Source of the DNA: Tetrapyrgos nigripes
Taxonomy: Eukaryota > Basidiomycota > Agaricomycetes > Agaricales > Campanellaceae
Direction: 5' to 3'
NCBI GenBank assembly: GCA_013368315.1
Contig: JAACJM010000024.1
Coordinates: 310,001-374,000 of the forward strand
DNA: 64,000 bases
The position numbers and the translations under genes are program-made. The notes beneath the pieces were generated by a model. That model worked only from the letters and a program-made list of their open reading frames with translations. It ran no database searches and was not told the origin of the DNA. Each line of letters begins with the position of its first letter. Position 1 is the stretch's first letter. Shown here piece by piece: positions 27,097 to 38,109 of this stretch.

Positions 27097-28663
27097 GTTG
27101 TTAGGCTTGATGAGGATATCCGATGTTCTAACCACCCAAGGAAAGCGAATGAAAAAATGAGAGAAAGGCTTTCGAAAAGAAAGGCGACTGGCGCTAGATG
27201 CAATTGCAAAAAGAGGTGCAAAGTGGGGAACCGGCCGTAGAAAGATGGAAAGAAGATGGGAGAAAGACCAACGCAAAGGAGGGAAAGCAAGGAGGTGGGC
27301 GACACCGTTTAATTTTCGCTACGCATTTGTATGTTCCTGAAAGGTCACCATAGGGATGTATCCGGACCTGTACGTGAGAGGATTGTGAGGGTTGTCGAGA
27401 TCAAGAGTTTTCAGGAGTTTTTCCGCGAGCCTAGATTTCCGTATGGACACAGCCGAAAACGGGTCATTTTTAAGAGTGTAGTTTCTTGTGGGCAAGAGTG
27501 GGCTTGTAGAAAATGATAAACTGGTAAACCAAAGAAATATTATCGCTTGTAAAGACAGAAGGAACACAGTAGTGCAGGTGGTGCCAGTGGTGGTGAAGGG
27601 ATGAGTATGTAAGCTGTTCTGTTGACGCGTGAAATTTCACCCGCGCTGGGCGCTAATCAGAGCAAGGTCAGCTCCATCCAAGATGCAACCCAAGGTTGCA
27701 ACCTATGAGGTTTGTCTTGGGAAGTGATGATTCATTCCAAGAATTAAGCCTTCGTCAATGAAGAGAACTCATCATACGGTCTGAATTGGTCTATGTAGCT
27801 AACTTCAACAATAACTTGAAGTAGGAAGGATGGGTCATCAACCGAGAACAGACGTAACTTCACAGCTCCGTAGGATGTTGCTGGGATATTGTGCCTTCAG
27901 GTGCGAAACTGATCGACGTCTTTTCTATAGCTAGAGCAAACCCTCAATGGCTTGTCTTTCCTTTGTCGCCAACAACTGTCGTATCAACACGAGTTTTTCA
28001 ATCTTGTGCAGTCACAGTGCCGTCTTGGCTATCTAGAAATTTGGCCGTGACCTCGACGAAGCCCAGCCCGACTGTCTATATTTCGCTCATCGTGTGTGCT
28101 CTTCTCTTCTCGTGTTCCCAACGTGTCCCCCATCTTTAACCTATCTTCCTCATTATTCCTAAGTTCACAACAGATATCATGCTAGTCAAGCATGACCCCA
28201 TTTATGCCCTCTCCGAAGCTCTTCACTCGTATTTTTGTGCTGTCATATCAACGTCAACAAAGGAAAAGGCCACGGGAGACGTCGCGATATGTTGGCATGA
28301 TATCATTTGTACGATAAAACGAAGGCGTACTGCTGTCCAGAGTCTTGGAATCCGAATGGGCGGTATGGAATTTGCATAATGATCTCTCAAGTTTCTGCGA
28401 CTATAGCCTGATCTCTAATTCATGTATAATTTGTTCTGCTTTTTGTCGGTTGAAGGTTCTACCACGCAGCGCATCGGTGTCGACAGGGGCAACGCGGTCA
28501 CGTGTAAATTCTTGTGCCCCTAACGCCCCTAATCCTCGTCTGTAGGTATATAGAGTGCGCTCCTGGCCCCTTTGGCCTTCACCTCTCTTGCTTCTTGACT
28601 ATCGTCTTGACAAGAAGGTCTAGCGCGCGGCAACGCAACAAAAACAAAAGCAACACAAGCAAT
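27097..28663. other. Divergent upstream region of the secreted protein and the acidic protein
   Basis: No gene is recognised in about 1.6 kb. Small ORFs here look random. A GTATATAGAG word at about 28547 is a likely TATA element for the gene starting at 28664. Confidence 0.45.
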
Positions 28664-29410
28664 ATGCACTCAACCCCCCAAATCGAGCAACACTTGTTCT
28701 ACCGAACGAGTTCCGCCTCCGTCTCTGGTCCAACAACCAAGAAGGAGCGACGAAAAGCGGTGATTCTGCCTCCCAAGGCTGTCCTGCCCCCAAGCTCGGT
28801 TTCCAAGTTCCGCCTCAGTAAAGAGATGGACTGGTTGATGAACGAGCTTTATGATAATTCCTTTGACGTTCCTATACCCTTTACTGAACGTCCTCGCTCC
28901 CTAGATAGCATTTCCAATAATACCCCTAGTCTCGTCACCGACTCCGGCTCAGATACTCCTTATACCAGCGACGCCGACGACGACGACGACGACTATATTG
29001 ACGTTGACTCATACTATTTCGGCCGCTACGACAACGATGGCGACGACAATGATACCCCCGATACCCAACGTCAACCACCCCTTTCTAATCCTCACCGATA
29101 CACTATCCAAAAAGACTTTGTCTCGATACCCTCTCCCGAAGCCCGACTCGCCGGCATTCTGGAACTCGAAAAAGAAAATAAAAACCCTCTCCACATCGCT
29201 CCCATCGACGCGTCTGCTCAAGTTGATTTCAACCCGGAAGACTACTTCTGGGACGTATACCCTCAGCCTCTCTACGTTTACGACGGTCATTTGAAAACTA
29301 GATTTGTTTCGGCGGCGGTAATCGCGCAACACCGTTTGAAGATGGAGAGTAAAGCGAAGATGGAAAAGAAATCGGTGGTGAAGAGGGTGTTTGGTGCTCT
29401 TAAAAACTAA
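28664..29410 (+). CDS. Hypothetical acidic protein, single exon, 248 residues
   Basis: The family is not recognised. The start at 28664 (MHSTPQIEQHLFYRTSSAS) follows a TATA-like word at a sensible distance, and the frame is open for 248 codons without introns, unusual for this window. Visible features are a basic N-terminal patch (KKERRKAVILPPKA), a Ser/Thr-rich middle, a run of Asp residues (DADDDDDDYIDVDSYYFG) and a conserved-looking WDVYPQPLYVYDGHLKTRFV segment near the C-terminus. The tail is basic (KMEKKSVVKRVFGALKN). There is no signal peptide or membrane segment. Codon use and the regular Pro/Ser composition support a real gene. The pyrimidine-rich minisatellite begins shortly after its stop. 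Confidence 0.7.
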   Translation: MHSTPQIEQHLFYRTSSASVSGPTTKKERRKAVILPPKAVLPPSSVSKFRLSKEMDWLMNELYDNSFDVPIPFTERPRSLDSISNNTPSLVTDSGSDTPYTSDADDDDDDYIDVDSYYFGRYDNDGDDNDTPDTQRQPPLSNPHRYTIQKDFVSIPSPEARLAGILELEKENKNPLHIAPIDASAQVDFNPEDYFWDVYPQPLYVYDGHLKTRFVSAAVIAQHRLKMESKAKMEKKSVVKRVFGALKN

Positions 29411-29579
29411 TTTTTCTGGTTCTTTTTCAGACTTTGCTTGCAGCACTCTTGCGTCTCTCCATTTCTTGGACTTTGGTCTTACTCTGGCTGGCTCTTCACT
29501 CTAGGTCCTGCTCCGGTTCTTTGGCTTTGCTCGTGCACTCTAGGTCTAGCTCTTGGTCTTCTCTGGCTCTTCGCAGTCT

Positions 29580-30600
29580 TGGTTCCCTCTGAACTCGTGC
29601 TTTCTGTCCCCGTTCTCATTCCCTCCTCGTCTTTCCGATCTTTTTCTCTTTTCGTGTCCGTTTCCATTCTCTCTCTTTCTCTGCTGCTTTACTTCTTCTT
29701 TCCCTTCCCTCTCTCTTCTTCTGTTTCATGTTTCTCTCTTTCCTCTCCTCTTTCTCTCTCTGCTCTCTGTTCCTTTTTTCGATCCCGTTTCGTACACTCT
29801 TTTTCTCTCCTTCTCTATTTCTTTCCTCCTCTTTTTCTCCTCCTCTCCTGCTGCTTTACTTCTTCTTTCCCTTTCCTGGTTTCTCTCTCTTCCTTCGCTC
29901 TTCTTCTCTCTCTGTTCTCTGTTCTCTTTTCCGATCTCGTTTCGTAATCTTTTTCTCTCCTTCTCTATTTCTTTTTCTCCTCTTTTTCTCCTTCTCTCCT
30001 GCTGCTTTACTTCTTCTTTCCCTTCTCTCTGTTCTCCCCCCCTCTTTCTTCCTTAGCTCTTCTTCTGTTTCTGTTTCTCTCTTTCCTCTCCTCTTTCTCT
30101 CTGTTCTTTGTTCCTTTTTTCGATCTCGTTTCGTACTCTCTTTTTCCCTCCTGCTCTATTTCTTGTTCTCTTCTTTTTCTCCTCTCCTGCTGCTTTTCCC
30201 CCTTCCCTCTGTTCTCCGCACCTTCTTTCTTTTCGCTCTTCTGTTTCTGTTTCTCTCTTTCATCTCCTCTTTCTCCTTCTCTCCTGCTGCTTTACTTCTT
30301 CTTTCCCTTCCCTCTGTTCTGCCCCCTTCCCTCTTCCTTCGCTCTTCTTCTGTTGTTGTTTCTCTCTTTCCTCTCCTCTTTCTCTCTCTTCTCTGTTGCT
30401 TTTTTCGATCTCGTTTCGTACACTCCTTTTCCCTCCTTCTCTATTTCTTTCTCTCCTCTTTCTCTTTTCCGTTCTTTCGTTCTGTCCCTCTGTCTCTATC
30501 TCTGCCTCTTTTTTCCCTTCTACATTCTCATTCTCTACGTTCTTCCTTCCTGTTCCTTCTTATGTCCGCTCATTGGTCTTTCTCCTTCATTTCTCTCTTC
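29580..30600 (+). repeat. Pyrimidine-rich minisatellite, degenerate units of about 150-190 bases
   Basis: The plus strand is almost entirely C and T for about 1 kb. Landmark words recur: GCTGCTTT at about 29683, 29850, 30001, 30189 and 30285, and a CGATCTCGTTTCGTA word at about 29780, 29932, 30121 and 30406. The long open frames in all plus frames (up to 311 codons, Leu/Ser/Phe/Pro-rich) follow from the lack of stop codons in CT-rich DNA and are not genes. Confidence 0.85.
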
Positions 30601-30639
30601 AGGCGCTGCGACGATGGGTCGTCCTCCACTCCGATAGTT

Positions 30640-31193
30640 TTTCTTTGTTTTTTCTCATCTTGACGAGTGGTATCCGGTTCGACTCCGGAGGCGTTCTTTT
30701 GATGAAACACACATGTTATTCGGACACCAACAATCAATCCGCAGGTTGAGAAGGCAAGTTGTCAATCTAAGAATTACAGGATCATGGTACTAATACATTG
30801 AAGCTACAAGCGTACAGCCGACCACTCGAAGTCCACAGGATAATACATGCCACAGAGCTCGGATTGCTCTGGACACACGCCGACAAACCTTTCAGTGGCT
30901 GTCAACCCTTCTACTGACAAGACCCAAATCCTGACCCGTAGCCCAATTACTTGAAGAACCTGGACCGGCATGCAAAGACAGACAGATGGCCTTGCAGACA
31001 TGTCCAAGGAGTGTACGTGTACAGTCACTGTCCACATTCATCGCAAAGTTTCTGCAGGTTTCTGCGGCTCCCTTGCCCCTTGAGTTAAGTACAAATGGCA
31101 CTCCGAGGCTGCAGTTGAGATCGAAAACACCATCTCTCAGTATATTTTAAATCAACTCTGACAAGTTTAAGACTATATTAGTACTGGTGAGTA
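30640..31193. other. Intergenic region between minisatellite and F-box pseudogene
   Basis: No gene, RNA or repeat is recognised here. Confidence 0.5.
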
Positions 31194-32806
31194 CTACCTC
31201 CTAGTTTGAATGACATGCACCAACCCTTCAAAACGAAATTGACATGCTTCTGAGTCTGCAGCTGTACCCGAGTTTAAGGTAGCTGCAGCGCAGCTTTCCA
31301 TCACGTCGCTGGCAGTCAAGACTGAACCATGAAGCTCAAGGCTGAAAGAGCTCAGGTTGGCAACCTTCCCCATTGTGAATCCAGCAACACGACTTTCCAA
31401 CATGGCACCAATGTGCTTGAGTATAACGTCTTTGTCTACAGCTGTTGCATAGTATCTGCGACCACGCACGGATAATTCGAAGGAAGAAAGAGTTGGAGCC
31501 AGAGGCTGAGTGGTATGACGATCAACCGTGAGTTTTCTGATTAGCCTGTCGTCCAAAATGGCTGTTTCTTCATACATCAGAACAGTAAGATGGGTTATAG
31601 AAGGGGTAGTCTGCAGCACTTGGAGTAATTCGTTGTCCTGGGTTACTATATTCTGAAATGACAGTCGTCGTAGAGGAGGACGTGAACGAGATAGCATTGA
31701 CACCCCAAGTCTAGTGATGAACCGAAACCCCGAAAGAAGCCTGAACCTTCAGCTTCGAGAACATCCAAATGAGGAAGATGTAAGCAGTGGAAAATATCGA
31801 AATGCTCCATGTCCTCGATCCTGCTTATGCGCAAGCGAGTAATGTCGGACTGGAAGGGCTGGTCCGAGAATTGCTTAATGCAAGGCCTGCTCTTGTCGAA
31901 GGCATCATCATCCCAGCGAGTTATGAGATGGAATTTTTGGAGGTTCACAGACTCCTTCGAAGACAGCACCTCCAAATCCAAAGGTTTGCGAAGCCCTAAC
32001 GCCAAGGAAGTGACACTCGAGATGGGTATGCCGAAGCCTAGAATGGAGCTGGTGCAGTCAACATCAAACTTGAGTTACTGCAAGTTGATAGCTGACTTGA
32101 AGATCCTGGAACACTGTTGCTTGATTAGAGGGCGGCTCGTGGCACCTTTCATCATCAAAGAAACGAGGTTTCCCAAGGGCACTTCACGTTCACCGAACCA
32201 ACTGATGACTTTGGTATCTGCCAACTCCACGGACTTCCACTGATCAGAGCATTTCAGCAGTGCTTCAAAGGCGAGACGCGCATTTTTTGATTCCTGGGAA
32301 TGGACCGGGGAGGATAGACGGATGGACAATGACATTCCCTTCACAATGGACAGATGATGGGACAGAATCTGCACGTCAACATCGGCCACCTTTGAGCCGA
32401 GTCCTAGATGAATATGCGGCCAAGCGTGGGGTGCGACGTTCCTCCACAAAGCACACGTATGGATCAGAGTCATAAATGGAACAGATAGCCCTTCCCGTCA
32501 TTTCATGACATCCTTTCCGTAGCTGTGGAGGTAGAGCGCGAAGATTTCTTCCAAGAGCTCTATAGGAAGTCTGCGTATCGGAGCAAGCAGAGAGCGCTTT
32601 CTTCGTAGAGATTTCACTGCGTAGTCCTTTTGTTGCTCCAATACGCGAACTCTGTCCAGGAGATTCTGTAGTTCTTCGTCATAAGCATCGACCTGTTGCT
32701 GAATACACTCGATGGAATAAAGAAGGCGGCTAGTGTCCGCTCTTGACAATACGTTCCAGCTACGCAGCTGACGGGTGTTGAGATCAGAGTCCGAGTCGAC
32801 AAACAT
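31194..32806 (-). pseudogene. F-box/LRR-like protein pseudogene, paralog of the gene at 55185-56831
   Basis: Reading on the minus strand from MFVDSDSDLNTRQLRSW gives a coiled coil, an F-box-like core (LLAPIRRLPIELLEEIFALY), TCALWRNVAPHAWPHI and Leu-rich repeats ending CQFRFEGLVHVIQTRR. It aligns along its length with the intact 548-residue gene at 55185. Three lesions are visible: a TGA at about 32506, just after the F-box, where the paralog reads through; a TAA at about 32074 after SAINLQ (the paralog has NLRQLKV); and a one-base frameshift near 31697 in a GGGG run, where LDLG should continue VSMLSRSRPPLRR. The first exon alone could give only a coiled coil plus F-box. It lies head to head with the G-patch gene. 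Confidence 0.85.
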
Positions 32807-33304
32807 GGTTTTAACGATGCCTGCAAATGCAGAAGCAAGATTTAAAAAATAACAAGGTAAATATGATCTGCATTCCGCACCTTCTCCCTCGAAATAGAGA
32901 CTATTACAGCGAGCCATCAGACGTTGGTTGGATGACTCGGTTGGAGAGGACCAAGATACTACCCGTCATTTGGGACCTTTAGGTACCAAAAGGAGCCGAA
33001 GGTTAAAAGCACAGCTGGTATTGGACAACGAAGGAGACTGAGGCTCAGACTGCAGGACGAAAGCCGAAATAACTTCGATTTGTTGAGAAGAAGGGGAATG
33101 TGGCTGTGTCTCCGAAATCGACGAAGAAAAACCGACTCCTAGTATAAATAGTAATCGGAGTTTTTCTCATCAGGTCCATTGCGCTCAACTTTGTCTTCAG
33201 TTCTACCACAAGCGCTATCTGGTTGTCAAACAGTCAAAGGAAACACCGAATCATCCAAGACGGTCTCTATCGTTGGGGTCTAAAATTCGTAGAGACACAT
33301 AGAA
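32807..33304. promoter_or_regulatory. Shared divergent upstream region of F-box pseudogene and G-patch gene
   Basis: A TATAAATA word at 33143-33150 on the plus strand lies about 155 bases before the G-patch ATG. The arrangement (F-box on one side, G-patch on the other, diverging) is repeated in inverted form around 54.5-55.2 kb. Confidence 0.4.
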
Positions 33305-34298
33305 ATGCCTCTAGACGGACACTCATACCTTGTATCGCAAGGTTGGTCAGGCAAGGGTACTGGCCTACGGCAAGGCGCCATTTCGCGTCCTATAACGATC
33401 GCTCAAAAGAACAACTTGGGAGGGCTGGGCAAAGACAGAGACGAAGCTTTTCCGTTCTGGGACCAGTGAGTTCGTCTTCAATCTGGCAAAGTTTTGACTG
33501 ACATCTCAAAAGTCTCTTTACTGCGGCCTCGAAAGCTATCACCTTGAAGATAGACAACTCGGATGAATCAGATACGGTATGGGCTCTCCTTCAATTTATA
33601 CAATTTTTTTTCTCATTTTCTGCTATACATATAAGGACTCGACAACACCTCCAGTACCCCTTCTCAAGCGTACTAGTACAGGAATACTTTCCAATCGCCG
33701 ACCTGTCGATCTACCCTCTACATCTACATCCGGCACTTCTACCCCTGAACCCTCAAATCGCCTGAGTTTACTTGCTCATGCAAAACGCGAAGCAGCCAGA
33801 AGGCATTTGTATTCTAGATTTTATAGAGGCCTTGTCATCACTCAGGATACGGATACAGAAACCTTGCCAACTGAAGAGCCAGAGGTTCCTACTATCGCGA
33901 TACATTCGTCAGAATCCCCATCGACTTCTACCAGTTCACCGAATACAGACGCAAATACCAAGAAGAGAAAGCGGAAACCCTCTTCTGACGAGGTAGACGG
34001 GGATGCGGAAAGGAAAGAGCGAAAGCGGTTAAAGAAAGAGAAAAAGGCCAAGAAACAGTTGAAGGAAAAGGAAAGAGAGGAGAGAAAAGAATTTAAGGCA
34101 AAGAGGAAACTAGAAAAGCAAGCAAGGAGGGCAAAGAAGAAACGGAAAATGGAAGAAAAGGAGGAGGCTGTAATCAAGGAAGTGGTAGATGATGGAGTGC
34201 GACATGTAGACAAGGAAGAACGCAAGAAATTAAAGAGGGGAAAAAAGGCCAAAGAGAGGGAGAAGAGAACGGAGAGAAAGGGTGGTAGTGAATCATGA
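33305..34298 (+). CDS. G-patch nucleolar protein (Tma23/GPATCH4-like)
   Basis: Probable nucleolar ribosome-biogenesis protein. The N-terminus is a G-patch: MPLDGHSYLVSQGWSGKGTGL followed by RQGAISRPI and NNLGGLGKDRDEAFPFWDHLF, the arrangement of fungal Tma23 and animal GPATCH4. The first intron (about 33466-33510) joins FPFWDH to LFTAASKAI in frame; a second ends at about 33635 before DSTTPPVPLLKR. The middle is Ser/Thr/Pro-rich with KREAARRHLYSRFYRGLV. The C-terminal third is Lys/Arg/Glu-rich (KRKRKPSSDE; ERKRLKKEKKAKKQ) and very likely a nucleolar localisation and RNA-binding tail, ending KGGSES. A degenerate fragment of this gene is found near 54.2-54.5 kb. Confidence 0.88.
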
Positions 34299-35124
34299 CC
34301 AGACGGTTGTCTCCAGTTAGCTGTAGCTTTTCAAGAAGCGTCTTTGTGGTTTCATAGAATGAAGGAAACAAGTGGTAATTAGCAAAGGATAAGAAAGATT
34401 TGGTTTGGGTTTGTACTATTCAACTTGTCCTTGTCCTCGTCGAGGAGCAAGGAGAGCAAGAACGCGTTGATTTGCAGGAACCAAGTTACAGTTACGAGTG
34501 ACGGTTTGATGTCAACGACCAAAATGCTCGCGTTTGCTGTGGTGATAGATCTGGGCAGAAGAGTCGAAAGGTAGGCTGAAGGGCGGAATTCAATGATTTC
34601 AATTGAAAGGAGACAGACAAAATAAGGAGAAAGGCGCCGGCCGCGGCTATAAAGCGATCCGAGAAATTAGAAATTTAGAATCGTACCACAACTCAAAAAG
34701 CGTTGTCAACATCTTGATGCCTTGCAACTTCCAAGCCGTTGTAGCCATCCAGGACACTGTATTCATAAAACCCACGAAAGAAAGAAGATCTAGACAGACA
34801 GTCGGGTGTGTATGTACAAGACTACAAATAAGTAAGTCGTAGCATTAGGTACTTTTCATATCGTAAAAGCTCTACATCTAGGGTACCGGTCTAAGCACCA
34901 GCTGCAATTGAGGCAAGCATGCGCATGATATGGAGGAGAATTCGTCTGGTTACCAGTCGCCAGTGGGTATAAATACCGTATGCAGAAGGTATGTAGATAG
35001 GTATAAGTAAAGTAGAGTAAATCAACAGATCATTGACAAAATACACAAAACTTGATTGCCAGTTGCGTAGTGGCCTATGGTAGACCGCATATACGAGTTT
35101 TGTTGGTCACCGACTCTTCAGTCA
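34299..35124. other. Convergent intergenic region between G-patch gene and ERG3
   Basis: About 0.8 kb holding 3' UTRs. No gene or repeat was recognised. Confidence 0.5.
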
Positions 35125-36467
35125 TCAATCCTCCTTCGATTTGCTGGTTCCATTTTGACCTTTCGCCTTTGCTTTGGCCTCCTTGGCCTCTCTCTCCTCC
35201 CTCCTCCCTCTTTCCTGCATCTGTACTTCCAAAAGAGGATCAAGCGAGCTGTCGGGATGACGGTAAGAGCTACCTGCGCGATCGGCCCAGGTGAAGTACT
35301 GTGAGAGAAGAACCGTGAGCAGGTAGGCATGAAGTGAAAGAACGAGAGAAGAAACGCACCTGTCCATAATTGACAGTAAAGTAGATATGATGGAGGGTAT
35401 GATGAGCGGGGCCGTTGATAATCTTTTCCAACGGGTGGCCTGTGATCATGTCCGAGTCATGGATCTATACATAGAAAGATGAGCGATGAGTTACGCGGTT
35501 CCGAAAAAAAGAAGTCGTTTTGTATAGGGAGAGGAGTATTGCGAGGGTGGGTTCACAGCGAAGAAAGAAAATGACACGTACAAAGATACTCCAAAAATTG
35601 ACCAAGACGAACAGCACAAGATATAGCACCCTGTGCATAGGGAACAGGAAGACGAAGAGATGGTAAGGGACGGATTGAAGGTAGCCATCGACTGGATGGA
35701 ACGCATGCGAGGCGAAAGGAGTAGGAACTATGAATAAACAAGGATGAGAATTTGCCTAACGAGGAGAGAAGATGACAGCAACGCACTGATCCATTTATGG
35801 TGAGGCTTGTGAAGATTTTTGTAGATCCAAGGGATATGCAACCATCGGTGTATCCAATAGATGCAATAGTCGGTGAAGAGGAGGAAGCTGCAAAACATTG
35901 AGTTATGTGAACGCTTGACAGACATGCCGACACTTACAAAGGAACACTGAGGAAAAGATATGTCCAACCTCCGTGGGCCTCGATATCGCTGTATACCTTA
36001 CTATAGCCTCTTACTTCGCCGATAAACCAGGGTAGAGTGAGGACCGTAATGGCAGGGAATGCTCTGAGACTCGATTCAATTTCGAGTTTGACCTGATTCT
36101 TGAGGAATCGTGGGTGCTTCATCATGTCATGGTTGAAGATGAAGTAATAGGACATCCCGGCGAAGATGAAGTAAAGCAGGTGTATGCCAATGATGGTGAA
36201 CAGCGAGAGCGATATTATCTGTCGAGGTACATACTCCCTTGGCCAAGCAGAGATGTCGAGAGCTGACGCATTATGGAGAGAGAGATGGTCTGACACGTGG
36301 ATAGGAGGATGAGGCAGTTGAGAGACCAAATGGGACCACGACCATTGAGAAGGGTCTGAGAGGATCGGAAGGGCCGGTACAGAGGCGTTGAAAGCCGAAG
36401 CTGGGACAAGCTTTGCCCAAACCTTGTCAAGAACGAGGTCGTCGAGAATTTCAAGCACAAGGTCCAT
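35125..36467 (-). CDS. erg3: C-5 sterol desaturase (ERG3)
   Basis: Endoplasmic reticulum membrane enzyme of late ergosterol synthesis that introduces the C5-C6 double bond, using a di-iron centre held by histidine boxes. The boxes are all visible: [20 protein letters not shown] and, in the next exons, [10 protein letters not shown] and [17 protein letters not shown]. Hydrophobic segments include [24 protein letters not shown], and [21 protein letters not shown] is family-typical. The C-terminus is Lys/Glu-rich ([15 protein letters not shown]) and ends SKED. I chose the ATG at 36467 ([17 protein letters not shown]); an in-frame ATG at 36491 would add eight residues. About five introns are present. 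It is divergent from the RRM gene across only 87 bases. Confidence 0.93.
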
Positions 36468-36554
36468 AGTAATGGTCTCGATCAAATTCACCCTCAGTTT
36501 TTATAATCCCGTCCAACAAAAAAAATATGGTGTGATAAATGTCACGTGGAATCT
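36468..36554. promoter_or_regulatory. 87-bp bidirectional ERG3/RBM18-like promoter with an E-box
   Basis: The two start codons lie only 87 bases apart. The interval contains GTCACGTG (E-box core CACGTG at 36543-36548, 7 bases from the RRM ATG), TTTTATAA and AT-rich words. CACGTG is bound by fungal bHLH factors of the Cbf1, Pho4 and SREBP classes. Which one acts here cannot be read from sequence. Confidence 0.55.
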
Positions 36555-37737
36555 ATGGATCTCCTTCAGTTCCCAGAACACTCGACCGAGCTGCAAGAAC
36601 CAGAGTCTCGCCAGTTCCAGAAGGACCGCCTCTTCGTTGGAAATCTTGCATCGACAGTTGACGAGTAGGACCATAATTTTTTTAAAAAAAAACTTGTCAT
36701 TTACTTTTTGCAGGTACTCCCTCCTCCAACTCTTTACAAAATATGGCAAAGTCACCAAGTTTGACTTTCTATTCCACAAATCCGGTCCGCTCAAGGGAAA
36801 GCCTCGCGGTTATGCATTCATCCAGTATGCCAATGAAGATGTACGTTTCATTATTTCTTTCCCGTAAAAACAGCACGCTCATCCCGGGGTTCTCCTCATG
36901 CACATTCGATTTTGTCAACACCCTTTGACGCTCAAGTTACCCGGAGATGGGCGGGGCGCTGCTCACTAGGCCCGTGTTTGACGTTCCTTCCCTATACAGG
37001 ACGCGAAAAAGGCCTTGACCTCTGCACACGATAAACTCTTTCGCGGACGCAAACTCGCCGTCACGCATGCCAACCAGGCTCCATTGGATACGTACGGCTC
37101 CTCTTCGGGCAGTAGACCCAGGAAGGGTATGATGGAAAGCGGTCGTCCGACGACGCTTAGCATGCTCAAGTCTGGTGGAAAGCATTCCGAGGAGTGAGTG
37201 ACTTTTGGGTTTTTCAGCCGTTACTTGCAACTAATGCGACGTAGCACATCCAACAAAATCGCTATGTTGGAAGCTAAACTACGGCAGATGGAATCTTCTA
37301 AACCCTCTTCTTCAAATGAAGCCTCTTCGTCTGCGTCCACTTCAACTCTCCCGTCACATCCCTCACTTCCGCTAAAACCACCTCCCCAGTCATCCGGCGC
37401 TCCTCCTCCAACGAAACCCAAGTCAATACCGACAACCTCGTCATCCACGTTGTTACCTTCCACAATATCCCGAAATAATTCATCCAACTTCATTCCTTCT
37501 TCCTCTTCAAGTAAGCCTTTGCCCAACATCAAGTCGAAACCGAATCCAGGGTCATCTACGACAACGACGATGGCGAGTACGAAGAGTAAAGGAGGTTTGG
37601 CTGGGGTCAAGATTGTGAAGAAAGGGAAGGAGAAAGACAAAGAGGAGAAGGACGTGTCGTCGGCAACGACAGCGATGATGATAGACGAGAGTGGTAGTGG
37701 TGATAATGGTGAAACTATGAAAGAGAATGAGGATTAG
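36555..37737 (+). CDS. RRM RNA-binding protein (RBM18-like)
   Basis: Single RRM near the N-terminus: RNP2 is DRLFVGNLAS and RNP1 is KGKPRGYAFIQYA, with YSLLQLFTKYGKVTKFDFLFHKSG between them, as in RBM18. After the RRM come FRGRKLAVTHANQAPLD and a short KIAMLEAKLRQMESSK helix, then a long Ser/Pro/Thr-rich disordered tail and basic GVKIVKKGKEKDKEEKD before ENED. The start at 36555 (MDLLQFPEHSTELQEPE) is the first ATG after the shared promoter. Three introns (about 36670-36713, 36841-37000 and 37194-37244) are consistent with the reading. Likely nuclear; the exact role of RBM18 homologs in fungi is not established. Confidence 0.87.
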
Positions 37738-38109
37738 TTTGGGCTTTGTGACTTTAGCTTGTGCGAACCAATCTTCCTGTGTATATTCGTGTACTTCTAC
37801 TCGAGATCAGAGTCTTATTACCGTACAGTACTGGTGCATTATTGTAATTTTTTGGGTTCTGGGATTACAGCCGAGTAACCGACAACCAACTTCTGTGTAC
37901 CAGTCGGGTTATACCCTCGCAGTCAGTTTCCGTGGCGTTCTAGTCATCGTACCGTTGTGATCGGCCCACTTGGTATGTACCGTACGATAACTATGAATCG
38001 TACGACATGAACATGGCCAAAGACAACGGGTTCTTGGTCGAGGGCATTAGATAGAATTGGACCTAGACTGAGAAACAGGTCCTTGGAAACCGGGAACGAA
38101 CACATCATC
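37738..38109. other. Convergent intergenic region between RBM18-like and S2P genes
   Basis: This contains only 3' UTR sequence as far as I can see. Confidence 0.55.

Noticed and set aside
30670..30690. Box B-like GGTTCGACTCC word suggesting another tRNA
   Set aside because: No box A, acceptor stem or anticodon arm could be folded upstream.
29438..30749. Very long plus-strand open frames (up to 311 codons)
   Set aside because: They lie in C/T-rich repeat DNA where stop codons cannot easily occur. The predicted proteins are Leu/Ser/Phe/Pro low complexity in all three frames.
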